Positions 49,022 through 62,591 of a stretch of DNA of 64,000 bases are shown here, in pieces. The notes below the pieces were generated by a model. It saw only the letters and a program-made list of their open reading frames with translations, was not told the DNA's origin and searched no databases. Position 1 is the stretch's first letter; every line of letters starts with the position of its first letter. The stretch is from Ceratobasidium sp. AG-K (Eukaryota > Basidiomycota > Agaricomycetes > Cantharellales > Ceratobasidiaceae): contig JAWNGF010000002.1 of NCBI GenBank assembly GCA_037039685.1, forward strand, positions 1,178,001 to 1,242,000, in the 5' to 3' direction. The position numbers and the translations under genes were made by a program.

Positions 49022-51628
49022 ATGGTTTGGCGACTCGGAGCATTGATGGTGATCGCAGGGTCGGCGTTCGCGCAAGTACCCGGAGCATTTGAGCAAGTTG
49101 GAGATACCAAAGTCTCAGCAATGATGGTATGTCTTCTGCGTTTGATAAATTAGGCTTATACCTAGTTGCTCGGTTCAGATGTTTCTTGGTAACGAGCAGA
49201 AGGTTTACATCCTAGTGAGTAATATTCCCAACGCATGGTCGCTTCTAATCACTAGAATAAAGGACAAAGTCGAGGGCAACCCATCTATGATCAACGGACA
49301 CCCAGCATGGGGCGCAGAGTGGTAAGCGATTCGCTCCTGAGCGTGAGCGAACGTTTCAGATCCAACTCTCACACAGGGATATCGCATCATCCACGGCAAC
49401 GCTCATGGATGTTCCAACCAATACATTTTGTGCATCGGGAATGCATTTCCCGAATGGATCATGGGCAACGTTTGGCGGGAATGGCGCCGTCGGGCCTGGA
49501 GGTGTTGTAGGAAACGTTCCAAACGAAGGAGGTGCGACTGCCTCGTACGATTCCACTTACCAGAATTGGGATGGGCGTCGGGCGATCAGGATTATAAACC
49601 CATGCACAAGCGGCACGGCAGGTGCGCCTTGTACGTACAAACCACATTACGCGCACTAATACCCTACAGGTACGCCGCAGTGCCAATGGTTCGATAACAC
49701 AACCTATGTGGGCATGCAAAAGGCTCGCTGGTACTCGTCTGCAGAGGCATTGGCCGACGGGTCTATTGTTATTGTTGGTGGCTATGTGACTGGGGGGTAC
49801 ATAAACAGGTATATGAGACGCCACTATCACATCGCTTGACTGCTGATGTAATTACTAGGAACACGCCTAATGTGGATCCCGCATACTCTCTTGGAGCCGC
49901 GGAACCGACATATGAGTTTTGGCCAAGCCGGTATGCACACGCTTGACGCTTCGTTGACGTAACTGAAGCCTTGGCTAGAGGAACCCCGGCTGCCGTGATG
50001 CAGTTTATGATTACGACAAGTGGACTCAATTCGTATGCGCATTTATACCTGTTACCCAGTGGCAGAATGTTTGCTCAGGCCAATTTTTCAACTAGTAAGT
50101 GCGCATATATTCAGCTTTATCCTAATTGACACCGCTTTCAGTTATCTGGGATTATAATAATAATATCGAAACGCCACTGCCCGATATGCCTGGAAGGGTG
50201 ATTCGCGTCTATCCCGCATCGGGCGCGGTCGCCATGCTCCCCCTGACTCCTGGAAACAATTATACCCCGACGATTTTGTTTTGCGGCGGAACCGACATGC
50301 CTGAATATGCGTGGGGTAATTACAGCTGGCCGGCCATCAACACCTGGAACTATCCCGCTTCTCGAGATTGCCAACGCATTACTCCCGAACCACCAGATAA
50401 TAGCCCGCCAGTCTATATCAAGGATGACGACATGCTCGAAGGCCGAACAATGGGGCAGTTTATCATATTGCCCGATTCGACGCTTCTAGTGTTGAATGGT
50501 GCTCTGAACGGTACCGCTGGGTACTCTACGCAAACAGGCGAGACCCCAACATATGGACAAATGCCATTTGGTATGAGTCTAGCTTCTGGCCCAGTCCTCA
50601 CCCCCGCGATATACAATCCCAACGCAGCGCCTGGGCAGCGGTGGCGTCGGTTCGGTCAGCCGAGTACGATCCCGCGATTGTATCACTCAACAGCATTGCT
50701 TTTACCCGACGGATCAGTGTTGGTAGCAGGAAGCAACCCCAACGTCGACGTCAATTTTACAACGGTATTTCCGACTACGTACACTGCCGAGCGGTTCTAT
50801 CCTCCTTATTTCGCAAACGTGTCCGCTAGGCCTGTTCCAGAAGGATTGCCGGATACGCTTTCGTATGGCGGAGCCGCGTTTATCGTAAGTTTGCCTGTGG
50901 GGTCGTATGTAGGAGACCCAAACGCCGCGGCTAGTTCCGCTCGAGTCGTGCTCGTCCGACCCGGGTTCTCGACGCACGCGATGAACATGGGGCAGCGGCT
51001 CCTCCAATTGAACAGTACCTTTCAGGTTGCTGCGGATGGGAGCTTTACCCTCAACGTCGCCCAAGTCCCACCGAATCCGAACTTGCTCACGCCTGGGCCG
51101 GTACTGATGTTTGTGGTGATCAACGAAGTCCCTAGCACCGGTAAACTCGTCACGGTCGGCACAGGCAACTTTGGACAACAACCGGTCCAAGAAGCCTCTT
51201 TTCTTCCCCCCTCATACGGCCGACCCGATCCTCCAAGCGCCGCAGCGTCTAACCATGGCGTATCGACAGCTGAAACCCGGAACAAGACGATTGGCATCGC
51301 CGTCGGAGTATCTGTCGGCGTTCTTGTCGTCATTGGGTTAATTTGCCTATTATGGTACCGGAAACGTGCCGATCGAGTACACCCGAGTCAGAGCGGACGA
51401 CGAGCACAAGGTGCATCGCTCTGGCGCCCCGAGTGGGTGCCCTCGGAGACTGGGTCGAGTGCGCAGCTCCGGATGGGCGAGTCGAGTGTCCGACCAGGTG
51501 CGTCGAGTGCGAGTCTGGGACCCGTCGTCGCTCCCGCGCGCGCATATACTGCCAGCGGACTGCCGGTCGGCACGATGCCTCCTCGGTATTACATGCAAGG
51601 GCCTGGACTTGAAAGTGGCAGTGCGTAG
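49022..51628 (+). CDS. Glyoxal oxidase, membrane-anchored (complete)
   Basis: Paralogue of the gene at 1-2665, with the same early intron positions (exons 49022-49126, 49179-49214, 49263-49321, then from 49377) plus extra introns near 49625, 49810, 49935 and 50095. Signal peptide MVWRLGALMVIAGSAFAQV. Copper-radical marks: NTFCASGMHFPNGSW (Cys of the Tyr-Cys cofactor), VIVGGYVTGGYINR, LYHSTALLLPDGSVLV (Tyr-His) and GFSTHAMNMGQR (His). C-terminal helix IGIAVGVSVGVLVVIGLICL then WYRKR and a tail of roughly 95 residues, much shorter than in the other copy. Supplies H2O2 outside the cell, for example to peroxidases. Confidence 0.95.
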
Positions 51629-52565
51629 TTCGGCTCGTAACAAGGTGGAGAATAGATGCTGTGCTCGTCCACGTGGAGAGCAAAATCGGTAATTTTGAGA
51701 TGGATGTTGAACATGGCAGAGTTTTTTTATGTATCACTTGGAGACGGACGGACTGTCATGTTTGATTGATAAATTGTTTTATTATATAAATGAGCCTTTT
51801 TATTTGCATGGATTGCGTCTGCGTGTGATCGCATGCTGGTTCCGCGGGCTAGTTGGATCTGCGATGGTGCCGAAGAATTTGCGTTGGACGAAGCTCTGTG
51901 TAGTAGAGAATTGTGGGGTCGTGACAGAATTAGGCTCGGGTATAAACCGCCGAGCGCAAATGGCATGCGAACGTGACGACAACCAGAACGAGCGGCGACT
52001 TTTGTGTTATGGAAGTCTTCCAAAAAGGCAGCGCGGAGGTTGGAAGGTGCGCAAATGAATAGCGTCCCTATCAGGAACAGGCTCCTCTGGGTCAGATCCG
52101 AGGCGGACTGATATGATCACTCTGCTAAACAACGAGTAATCATGGTGCAAAAGGTACCTGGTTGTTGCTGTTGACATCGAGTGTGGTACGAGATCGGCCT
52201 ATGGAGTGGCCGCCGGATGCTGCGTGGCGGAGAAGCGTGTTGGGGTTGGTTTCAAAGTTTGAGGCAATATAGTGTATGCTTCATTTGGTGGCGGCAGATA
52301 GAGCTTGCTGACAAACGGAAGCAGTGGCACGCACCGAGGTGTATCAAAAACAGGCTCACAGGTGTATGCGTAGGAGCACGGGCGTCTAGGACGTTTTTGG
52401 AGCGATAACGATGCGCAGAGATGGAATCCGTAGGAACAAACCCCGGAGGACGAGGGGGGTCGGAAGGGAGGGCACCGGAACCCAAAGGATCGGGTCGTTG
52501 TCAGCAAGATCAGATCTATCCTTTAATGGTCCTGAGTTGCGGTCCATCACAGGGCCTGTAGGTAT
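51629..52565. other. Intergenic
   Basis: 3' flank of the glyoxal oxidase and promoter of the Zn2Cys6 factor. Open frames up to 135 codons overlap on both strands in GC-rich sequence and none carries a motif. Confidence 0.5.
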
Positions 52566-55189
52566 ATGTATCCGGAGGATGCTGCCGCCACCGTTTGTTG
52601 CCCCACCGACATGGCTATGGTCTCTGGCCTGCAAGCGCCGTTCCAGTCTCAACCCGCACTCGCCGGCCCGTCCCGCCGCCCCCGAGGCCGACCACCCGGC
52701 TCTACCAGCGAACGCCAGTCGTCAAGCGACGGCCTGGCCAATGGCTCGACTGCATCCACACGCACCAAGAACGGCTGCTGGTCGTGTCGCGTCCGACGCA
52801 AGGTCAGCTACTTCTTAATTATTTGGCTTTTGCTCATCCCCCCACAGAAATGCGATGAGGGCTCTGCCAACCGCCAGGGCATCTGCAACAACTGTGCACG
52901 TCTCGAGATTGAGTGTCTGGGCTGGGGAGCCAAGCGCCCCGAGTGGATGAAGGTTAGTCACCATGTGCATGTAAATATGTGTCTAACCTGTCGCAGGACA
53001 AGGCCAAGGTCGAACAATGGAAAAAGGCCGTAACCCAGAGCCTCACCGACAAGGGCAAGATCCGTGGCGTCCCACGCACAAACCCGCCTGCTGCTCCGCC
53101 ATTTACCTACAATCCCCGTGGCCGCAGCTCGCCCGATACAACCCCCTCCCCCGTCAACACTATCCCAGGTGCTGGCCCCATTGGCCGTCCCGTCCGTACT
53201 GGCGAGCCAGCGATATCGCATTCGGTACTGCCCACTCCCCCCAGCCACGACCTCAATGGCATTGTTCCCACCCAGCCACTGCAGGAGGTCTCGGACGACT
53301 CTGACGAAGATTTTGAATTCATGGACGGCGACATGCTCATGTCCCAGAGCCAGGACCAGCTCTTCGCCACCGTCGACCCTATCATGATGACCGACATGCC
53401 CGAGATGAACTTCGCGAATGGCTTCGACGCCCCGGTCACCGTCTTTTCCCCCACTGAAGTCGATGGCGAGATCGTTTCACCTGCTGGTGAGTCGCCCGTG
53501 TCTATCTTTACGTATTCTGACTCGTTGCAGTCGGAGCTTCTGCCACCAACTTTGGCAATCAGTACTATCCCACCGCGGTTACCCCCTCGGTCGTGTTTGG
53601 CCCCATGTCCCCGTATGTCTCCAACAGCGGCAACGAATGGGCCAATTACAACCCCCAGTACACCACGCCCCAAGCCGAGTATGCAGCCAACTGGGGGGCC
53701 GCCAACTACAACTACCCGACTGACGCGGTTGTGGCGAGCTCTTATCCGGAGCAGCCCCAGTTTGCGCCCCAGGTCCTACGCACCCCTACGGTCGGACTCA
53801 ACCAGGATCGCCTACGCGACATGTTGATCTTGTATTATTTCAAGCACGTACGACAGATGCAATACGTGTTTGCTGGCGACGCGACCACCAATGTCATGAT
53901 GCAGCACACCCAGCTGGATCCCCAGGGCGCCGTCTCGCTGGCGCTGTGCTCCCTCGCGGCTCTACACGACTCCAGAATGCGCATCGCCAGCGGGATCATG
54001 CCCAACGATCAGCGTGCACGCGGCCCAGCAGACAAGTATTACCAAAAAGCCCTGGCCCGATTACAAGACAACAAGCTCAGAACCGGTCGGTTGACGGACG
54101 CAGACGCCACGGCCGCGTTGCATTTTGTCTCGTTTTGGTATGTTTTTCCACGCCCGTATCGATCGACTCTGACCCGCGCAGGTTATTCACGGGCGGAACG
54201 GGCGATTGGTCCACGGCGTTGGATATTGCCGGAGACTGGTACGAACAGAGCGATATCGCGTCCCACGAGAACCCGATGAAGGCTCTGATGGAAATGGACG
54301 ACAATGTACGCCGCGTGTTTTCCTTATTGACTTGGCTAACATGCTGCAGGCCAAACACGCGAGCAAGACGACCATGTGGATGGACATTTTCTCGTCTATC
54401 TCGTTGTGCAAGTCGCCCCGGTTCCTCAGATTATACCGACGGCTGTTGCAACCCAACTATTCGACCCAGACGACCGTAACTGGGCTCCAGCTCGAAAATA
54501 TCATGGGGTGCGCCGATGGCATCATGCTCTGTCTCGCCGAGATCGCCGATCTAGCCTGCTGGAAGGCATCCCAAAAAGCCGCGGGCTGCCTCAGCATGCC
54601 CGAACTCATCCGTCGCGGGTTGGTGATCGAAAAAGACCTGAGACGAGAAGGATACTCGCTGTACCAGCAGCGTCAAGATACAGGAATGTGGGGAAGCGTC
54701 CCGCCTCGTCCGTCGGGGATGGACTTGCCAAGCGGGCTGCGACTGGGTCAGTCATCCTCACCACCGTCTTCGCCGCCGCTTCCAAACGCCGTTCTAGACG
54801 GAGACGAACTGCGCCGACTCGTCTCGGACATTTTCCGCGAGGCGGCCATCCTTTATCTGCACACTGAACTCTCTGAGCTCGCCCCTGCCGTACCCGAAAT
54901 CAAGCGCGCGGTGCGGGATACGGTCCAGGCGTTGCAGAAACTGCCGTGCAGCGAGTATGATCGTAGTTTGGTCTTCCCGCTCGCGTTGGTCGGGTGTGCG
55001 ACGGACGAGCCCGAGATGAGGGAGTATGTCCGAGGGAGGATCAAACAGCTGAGTTCGGCGGTGGGGAATTGTGCGACGGCGGGCGAGTTGATTGAGCATG
55101 TGTGGTCGAGGCGGGATGCGGAGCCTGGGGTCGTGCTCGGTTGGCGCGAGGCGATGCAAGAGATCAAGATGACGATTTTGTTGGTCTGA
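52566..55189 (+). CDS. Zn2Cys6 fungal transcription factor
   Basis: DNA-binding domain near the N-terminus: [31 protein letters not shown], six Cys in the binuclear zinc order. The intron 52803-52847 lies inside it, between Arg-Lys and Lys-Cys-Asp. Pro/Ser-rich and acidic middle ([15 protein letters not shown]). C-terminal half is a helical fungal-specific regulatory domain ([89 protein letters not shown]), similar to the Fungal_trans_2 / DUF3468 type. The start is either 52566 or the in-frame ATG at 52611. Target genes are unknown. Confidence 0.93.
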
Positions 55190-56348
55190 TCCTGTACATT
55201 TTCCTAGCCCTTGTACACTCCTCTGTGCGCTTCCGCCCTTGTACGTTTTCTCGTCTGCGTCGGTTTCGTCTCACCCGCGTACACTCCGCGTATCCTATTC
55301 CCTCTCTTTATTGTTTACCCTGTAATTTTTCATGTATACTATGCCTCTGTTTTGGGTCTTGGGTCGGGATATGCTATCAAAAATATGCGCGCGGTCGTAT
55401 GCTTTCCTGTAGAGTCTTGTTGCTTCGTTAATGGATGTGTTGTGCGAACGTTGTAATGTGTTGAATTCACTGGTCATAATGGTACTGAATAGAGTTTATC
55501 GCATTGTTTCAGAGTTGTTGAGTCTGAACTCTACCTTCAGCCTTCCAAGTTGAGTTTACAACAGGACAAAGCCCGCAAGTGAACTATGGACCCTCACCTG
55601 TCGTTATAGTCAAGGGCACTCATTTCTGTTTGACATGATCGCGCTATGCAAGTCAACAGGTTCGTTCGTGTCGTAAAACCAATACACAATGCCGACGGTA
55701 ACCTTAATCGCATATGGTATAAATTCATCTGTCGTCATAATTTCAGGTACGCCGCCGACGCCGACTCCCGATCAATGACTCATTAATTAAACAGCGTTCC
55801 ACAACAGCGCGAGCCGTAGAGTCGATCTACAAACTTGGAAAGAAGGTGGCAGTATAACACGCAACGTGGATATGGGCGCCCATAGCCGGCCTGGCTATGG
55901 TATGTAGTGATGCTCCTATTCATTCGATAGGAGGATCGTTCGAATTCATTCCTATCGAAGGGGATCGGTGGCGTTAACGTATAGTAACACGCACTGGCTG
56001 TGCGATGTTTCGTTAGGCACGAGTCATACTCAGTTGTCTGGGGCTCTGCGTTGGCAGTCTCGATTGCCAACGAGGTGGTCGAATTTGGATTAGGCGCTCA
56101 TGGATAAGGATAACCGCCCAGCGTTTGCATGGCACGTGACCGCTAATCCTCCCTCGACTGCCTTTGGCGTTGGCCGCTATGGAATGTTGCGATGTAGGCG
56201 ATGGGCTGTGGTTCGCATCTTTGGGTGAGTGGCGCAGCAGGTGCGTGGTGTCTGAACTGGTTTGACGCAGTGTTTCACTAGGACTCATTCGAGTGTCTTG
56301 TCCGGGAGTAAAAATGTCCGAGAAATTAGTTCGAGGTGAGGACGCGCG
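55190..56348. other. Intergenic
   Basis: Contains the 3' end of the transcription factor gene and the upstream region of the PPR-like gene. Short imperfect inverted repeats (TCCTAT / ATAGGA) lie near 55913-55970. No gene is seen. Confidence 0.5.
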
Positions 56349-59187
56349 ATGATGGCGAGTGGTTTAGCATTAAACGGATATTTCGTATTTAGATATACAT
56401 GCCTCGTTCGGTACCGAGCCCATTCTACTGGGGTGGGCATTGACCGAGTACCAAATATCGCTGTGATGACCAATGAGGCTCCGACTATTGCCGCCGAATC
56501 CAAGCCGACCATCCAACTCGATGCATTATCCGAATTCCAGAATATCCGAGATGTACTTGCGGGAAATATTTCGTTCAACCCGTCTGCTGTGCGTTACTTG
56601 TACAGGACGGCTAGGCCCCGGCTCTCGTACCTCACTAAATCCGAGTTCTCGACCCTTCTCGCTTTGTTTGGCGCGCTCTCTCATTATACCAGTCCCTCAA
56701 CCCTCCCGCCGACCTCCTTCTCGCTTAGCTCTTCCCAGCTATCGATTTTGGCCAATGCCTCTCGCTCAGACTTTCGCTCTTGGTGGGGCTTTGTCTTGGA
56801 GGTTGGCTCGGACCAAGCTGCACTCGGACGAAAAACAACAGACGCCGATAGTTATTGGCTCATGCTCGCCTACCTCGCTCATTGTTTGTCTTATTTTCGT
56901 TCTCTGGGCTCCAACTCGCATCGCAACTGTAATACCAGCAATTTACATAGATCCATCTCACGTGAGTGGTCTATGCAACGTTTCCGAGTGGGTCTGACCC
57001 GTTGTAGAAAATATTCCCATAGATTCCACCGGACCCAGCGAAGCCCCGACAACATACCTTGAGCACGCGCATGTACTATATAGCAAGTTATCCAAGAATC
57101 ACTTCGACAAGGCTGTGCATCACGACTATCTTCATCAATTGTTGTGTATTCATCAGCATACGCTCTCACTTTCAAACGCCGGCTCCTTTGATATGAACCC
57201 TCACACGTCGCCTATCATGAACGTGATTTACGCCAATATTACAAGCGTTCTCCAATCGCTCTTATCCAGGTCCCAGTTCCGGTTCGATTCCTGTTTGGCA
57301 TCGCTATTCTGGCGCATAATCGACACGGTTCACTTCGAGCGTTCCCAGAGAAAAGGTTTACTCCGCACCCTTCGATCTAGGCTCTCACTACTGCATGCTT
57401 CTCGAACTGCAGCACCATCACCAAGCACTGACCCACTGTGGGTTCTTCGGCAAACCCTGCTTGATCGCCCAGTGGACATCGAGTCGTGGGTATATCAAGA
57501 AGCCCACTCGCTCCTACACGATGCTCAAGCGTGGGAGTTGCTGCATCTGCTCGCTCGAGGGTCACGCGACCAACCTTATTCGTTGACAGGCGTCAATCCA
57601 ACTCGAAGGATCGCCGTGCTTTCCGCGTTACATCAACTTGACCAGCAAGCTCAACGTGATAGTGAGCTACATTCGGCCGAGCTTGAGCGGTGGTGGGACA
57701 GATGGACGAACGCTTTAGGTACCGAGGTTAGATCACTTCCCCCGTCCAGCGGATCGAGTATGGACCGAGCTATCGTATTGCGCTTTCTTCAACTTGGGGC
57801 GCAATACCGATCATCTCGTGTCGTGTCCGGCGCAGAGCGGCTCTTAGCTGTGTATCCGAACATGATTGTGGCGCAAGATCGAGTTCAAGCTTCGATGAGT
57901 TACAGAGATTCCTTGTCGGTTTCTCTCGGTGCCGCTTGCGCGTGTTTAGGGGTGACAGATTTGACAATTCTTTGCGCTCGGTTACGAACGGTCGGATTTG
58001 TCCTGGACAAGCCCCGACTCCCATCTTCGTATACGTCTCGACTGATCGAGCTCTTGCTTGAATTACGCAATCCGCGGGCTGCTTGGGACATCGCATGCCA
58101 AGTATATGCGGACCTTCCTGTGGCTCTAGTCGGCGCTCTTGCTCATGCATGCGCAAAGTCTGGTTTGATTGTAGAAGCTATCACATTCCTTTCCGACGCT
58201 CGCCTCGCTCCCAATAAACGGCACTGCATTGCTTTATCCTGCTTGGTTCAACTAGCGCAGCGCCAAGGTGTTCTCACTCGCGCGGCTGCTCTGAATGTAT
58301 GCGGTGCGCTTGGATCAAATCTCGACCTTGTCCCTACAAGCCTTCGCCCTGCCGCTGTTCGGATGGCTCTCAACGCCGGTCTGGTTCAGATAGCGGGTAT
58401 CATGGGCACACAATGGCGCCTCTCGCCAAAGCTGCAGCGCCTACTTGCCACCCGGCTCGTCAAATCCTGGATCCTACCTCTCGCGATTCGAGTCGTAGAC
58501 AAGACTCAAGCACCATGGCTTGACGAAGTCCTCAAGAGGGCTGGAAATTGCCAAATTTCTCTACTCGGCGCGCAACGAGGCAATAGCTGGGTTGCCTGTG
58601 GCAAAAACAACTCAGCGCGTAGGAGCAACCTCCACATTATCCACTCGCACAGTCGGCTTGGCGGAAGAGCCCAACTGCGCGCGACTTTGGCGACTTTGGC
58701 TCGGCTCCTTCGAAACGGTCTACCACACGGAGCATCATTCTCTTGGGACCATGGAGCGTCACGTCAAGTAGAGGGGGCCGAGAGCAAACGTGCGCGGTTC
58801 GAACCGGATGGAGTGACGCTGAATATCTTAGTCAGAGCGCTTGCGCGGTGCCACTCATGCGTATCGTCGAGCGAATTGAGGGCGCTGTTTGATGTTTTGG
58901 CCCGGCACGGCCGCTGCGGTCGGTCTGCGGTCGGTAACCAGTTTGGGACGGAAGCGGATTATGTGGCCAAAGGATTTGTGAGCAGTGCAACTGCGCTCGT
59001 GGGGCTACTGCCGAGCGATGCCCGACCGTCGTTCGTTCGGCACATACGGCCGCTGCTCAAGACGTTCCTAACAGGGTTTCGGACGAGGGGAGATCGGGAG
59101 GCTGTTCGGGTGGTTAGGAGCGTGCTCAAGTCCGAAGATACCTATTGGAGACAGGTGTGGACCGGCGTGTCAAGTACGAGTAGTTGA
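56349..59187 (+). CDS. PPR-like mitochondrial protein
   Basis: Helical-repeat protein of about 925 residues. The start at 56349 is chosen because MMASGLALNGYFVFRYTCLV followed by RYRAHSTG reads as a mitochondrial presequence; an in-frame ATG at 56466 is the alternative. One intron (56957-57007) joins SIS to QNIPIDSTG. Repeats of paired helices follow, for example AWDIACQVYADLPVALVGAL, HACAKSGLIVEAITFLSDAR and GVTLNILVRALARCHSCVSS, as in pentatricopeptide proteins that bind organelle RNA. Between 58510 and 58770 a second frame (LEIAKFLYSARNEAIAGLPV) looks at least as good as the open one, so compensating one-base errors are possible. The exact family is uncertain. Confidence 0.72.
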
Positions 59188-59750
59188 TGTATTGTTTATT
59201 TCATGTTGTGCTATAGCAACTTGATGGACGAACTATATATAGAATATCGCCAAGAATTTAGGGCAAGTGATTCGCTGCCTGAAAGAGCATATCAGGGATT
59301 GTTCTGCCTAAACTGTGCTCTAGTAGCACCTCCGAGGTTCGTGCACGGGCGTGTTTAGCGCTTCCATCACAACATACACCCGACGTACATCCATGGTGCC
59401 TCGTCAGGCCCAGCCTTTCTGTTGACAAGTATAGAACGCTTGGCCTCGACTAGGGTCTACGGTGATTCCTGCAGGCGACGCACGTTCCTAGGTGCATACG
59501 TGCCAAGAGCACCGGATACCCTGTCCCGGATGCAAATTCACAAACGTGTGTAGATATGAACGCACTGAGTGGCTCTTGAACCCAGGTATATGCGCACTGA
59601 TCAAAGCATGGAGTGCGATCAGGAACCTGAGAGATTTATTCTTGGAGCCGTGCTGTCATGTCCATATGCCGAGCATAACCGAAATTTTAGGCGAAATTAG
59701 TACTTAAATGCCGTAGCCCCCAAGGCTGAAAGATAACGCCTTCTACTCCT
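59188..59750. other. Intergenic, phosphate transporter promoter
   Basis: No gene is seen. No CACGTG (Pho4-type) site is found in this stretch. Confidence 0.5.
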
Positions 59751-61843
59751 ATGTCTGCTGTCGTCGACGAGAAGCGTACCTCATCGTCTGGTTCGTCTGC
59801 TGACCGCGTCCCAGCGATGGCTCAAAAGCCTAACGCCGCGATGACCTATGACGAGCGTCGCCGGGCCGCTCTCCGCGAGGTTGATGAAGCCAAGTTTTCG
59901 TACGTCCTTGGCATCAATATATCGACATTATTGGGTTAAATCGATCTCATACAGGTGGTTTCACGTAAAGGCATGCTTGGTGGCCGGTGTTGGCTTCTTC
60001 ACCGATGCCTATGACATCTTTGCCATCAACATTGCCGCGACCATGATTGGCTTCGTCTATGGCAAGGGTCACTCCGGCCTCAACGCCAACCAGGACCTCG
60101 GCATCAAGGTCGCCACTCCCGTCGGCACTCTCGTTGGTCAGCTCCTGTTCGGTTGGCTTGCGGATGTCGTTGGGCGAAAGAAGATGTACGGTGTCGAGCT
60201 CATGATCAGTAAGTGACTCGCATTGGACGCAATAGCAGGAGCTCACGCCTCTGTAGTAATTATCGGTACTTTTGCTCAGGCTCTCGGTGGCCAAGGACCT
60301 GCGGTCAGCATTATTGGTATGCTCATCGTTTGGCGCTTTATCATGGGCGTCGGTATTGGTGGTGATGTACGTGGTTTCTGTAATTCTCGCAGCCATACGC
60401 TAAATCAACTCTAGTATCCCCTTTCTGCTGTCATTACCTCCGAGTTTGCTGCCACTCGTATCCGTGGTCGCATGATGACTGCCGTCTTTGCGATGCAGGG
60501 CTTTGGTAACTTCAGTGAGCACCAAAACAATCAATAACCAATTGCATTCTCATCCTCTGCTCTAGCCGCCGCGCTCGTTGCACTCATTGTCACTGAGGCC
60601 TACAAGGGCAAGATTATCAACGGGCCCGAAACTCTCGATTCCATTGACTACTGCTGGCGCTTACTTATCGGTCTTGGTGCTGTCCCGGGTGTTATCGCTC
60701 TCTACTTCCGCCTCACCATCCCCGAAACCCCTCGTTTCACCATGGATATCGAGCGAAATGTCGCCCAAGCTGCTCAGGATGTTACTACATACTTGACTAC
60801 CGGAACCTACAAGGTTGACCCCGATGCGATCGTTGAGCGTGTCAAGGCTCCCAAAGCTTCCTGGGCCGACTTCAGACACCACTTTGGCCAATGGCGGAAC
60901 TTCAAGGTCCTCTTCGGCGCCGCCTATTCCTGGTTCGCGCTCGATGTCGCATTCTATGGCCTCGGTCTCAATAGCTCCATCGTGCTTACCGCCATCGGGT
61001 TTGGTAGCAGTTCCAACTCTGTCAAACAGGTCAAAGCTTATGAAACTCTTCACAACGTCTCTGTCGGCAATCTCATCTTGTCCGCGGGTGGCCTGATTCC
61101 TGGATATTGGGCAACCTTCTTATTCGTTGACAGCTGGGGACGCAAGCCCATTCAACTCATGGGCTTTACCCTCTTGACCAGTGAGTTACTAGTTTAGGCC
61201 AGACTGAACATATCGTCTAACGGTATCTTTAGTCATCTTCGTATGCATGGGATTCGGCTACGACAAGATGATCCACACCACCGCCGCTGCCAAAAAGGCC
61301 TTTGTATTCCTCTATTGGTCAGTTTCTCCGGTTTCTTGCACCTAGGATTCAATCCTGACTTTCTCGTTAGCATGGCCAACTTCTTCCAGAACTTTGGCCC
61401 CAATACTACGACCTTCATCGTTCCCGGCGAAGCCTTCCCTACTCGCTATCGCTCCACTGCCCATGGTATTTCCGCCGCGTCTGGCAAACTTGGTGCGATC
61501 GTGGCTCAGGTCGGATTTGCTCGCCTCAAGGACATTGGTGGACCCAGCCAGTTCATCAAGCATATTCTTGAGATCTTTGCGTTCTTCATGTTGACTGGCT
61601 TGTTCGCCACTTTCCTTATCCCTGAGACCAAGGGCCGTACTCTTGAAGGTGAGCTTATCCTCTGATTGTTTTCCGAGTTTATGTCCTGATCCCGACCTTG
61701 CAGATCTCTCCAACGAGTCTCAGAACGGGTTCATTAGCGGAGGCGCTGGCCCTCTTGAGCTTCACGACGGTGTCGTCGTCGACCCTCGCACCAAGATGCC
61801 TGTTGGTGTTGTACAACCCGTCAATGCTGAGCCAAGGGCATAG
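59751..61843 (+). CDS. PHO84: High-affinity inorganic phosphate transporter, PHO84 type
   Basis: MFS phosphate:H+ symporter of the plasma membrane. Marks: [20 protein letters not shown] (helix 1), [20 protein letters not shown] (MFS loop 2-3 motif), [20 protein letters not shown] (family signature across an intron), [20 protein letters not shown] then [54 protein letters not shown] then [16 protein letters not shown]. It ends with a short acidic cytosolic tail. About eight exons join in frame; one intron, from 61320, restores FLYCMANFF. Normal length for the family. Confidence 0.96.
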
Positions 61844-62021
61844 ATTCGAATGTAGAACGGCCTGTTTTCTTGATTCTCCGCTGTTGTGCTATCTTCGATT
61901 TCGCGCGTGATAAGGATTTGTTTGTAATCTAATCTAATCCACTTTGACTCCAAAATGTCCTGATGGTTACACCGGTGGTCTATGCCCTCAGAAGGCTTGC
62001 GAGTAGAATCGGCGTGTATGA

Positions 62022-62156
62022 ACTCAGCGAAAACCGTAGTGCCAATTGGGGCTCGTAAGGGCTCGTTTGCGTAAACGAGCCCTTACTAGCACATGCAGTA
62101 TCCAAAGTATGATTAAATAATTAAATAATTAAATTACTAGCACGTGCGGTTTTTGC
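62022..62156. repeat. Short palindromic MITE-like repeat, copy 2 (expanded)
   Basis: Starts ACTCAGCGAAAACCG and contains a perfect 32-bp palindrome (62055-62086, GTAAGGGCTCGTTT-GCGT-AAACGAGCCCTTAC). The right end appears twice (ACTAGCACATGCAGT and ACTAGCACGTGCGGT), separated by an AT-rich ATTAAATA repeat. The same unit without the expansion is at 23907. Confidence 0.78.
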
Positions 62157-62517
62157 ATCCACTGCAATCCAGACCAGCGAGACAGTCTCGCCGTGACTGC
62201 AGTTATTCACGTGATGAGGGCCCGGTTTGTAAGCAATCTGGTCCCGGTTTCGACCTTCAACGGGTTCCAATCATTTCTCAAAATTTCAGGTGAACGCCTG
62301 AGCAGATTGATGGTAACCAAGAGAGCCAATAATCATGTAGACAGTAGATACTGAGGAGTAAGTACTAGCATTTCGGTGGTTTCCCATCTATCAGGCTAAA
62401 GTCCGTGGCTGCGGTGCTTGCGAGAAGCGCTCCCACATGGGTTCGGCTAACGTAAAGTTGGAACGCCCGCTTTAATTTACGACGACCACAAGTCCGAAAT
62501 GTATGTTTCGATCTCAT

Positions 62518-62526
62518 TATATAAAG
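62518..62526 (+). promoter_or_regulatory. TATA box of the MFS gene
   Basis: TATATAAAG 66-74 bp before the ATG at 62592. Confidence 0.5.
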
Positions 62527-62591
62527 ACCATTTCTGCTTCGTGCTCATTAGACTCACAGCGCCTTTCCGGTAACAGAACGGATCCTCGATC

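Larger units (their letters stand above)
61844..62591. other. Intergenic with palindromic repeat
   Basis: Apart from the repeat at 62022-62156 and the TATA box at 62518, nothing is seen. Confidence 0.5.
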
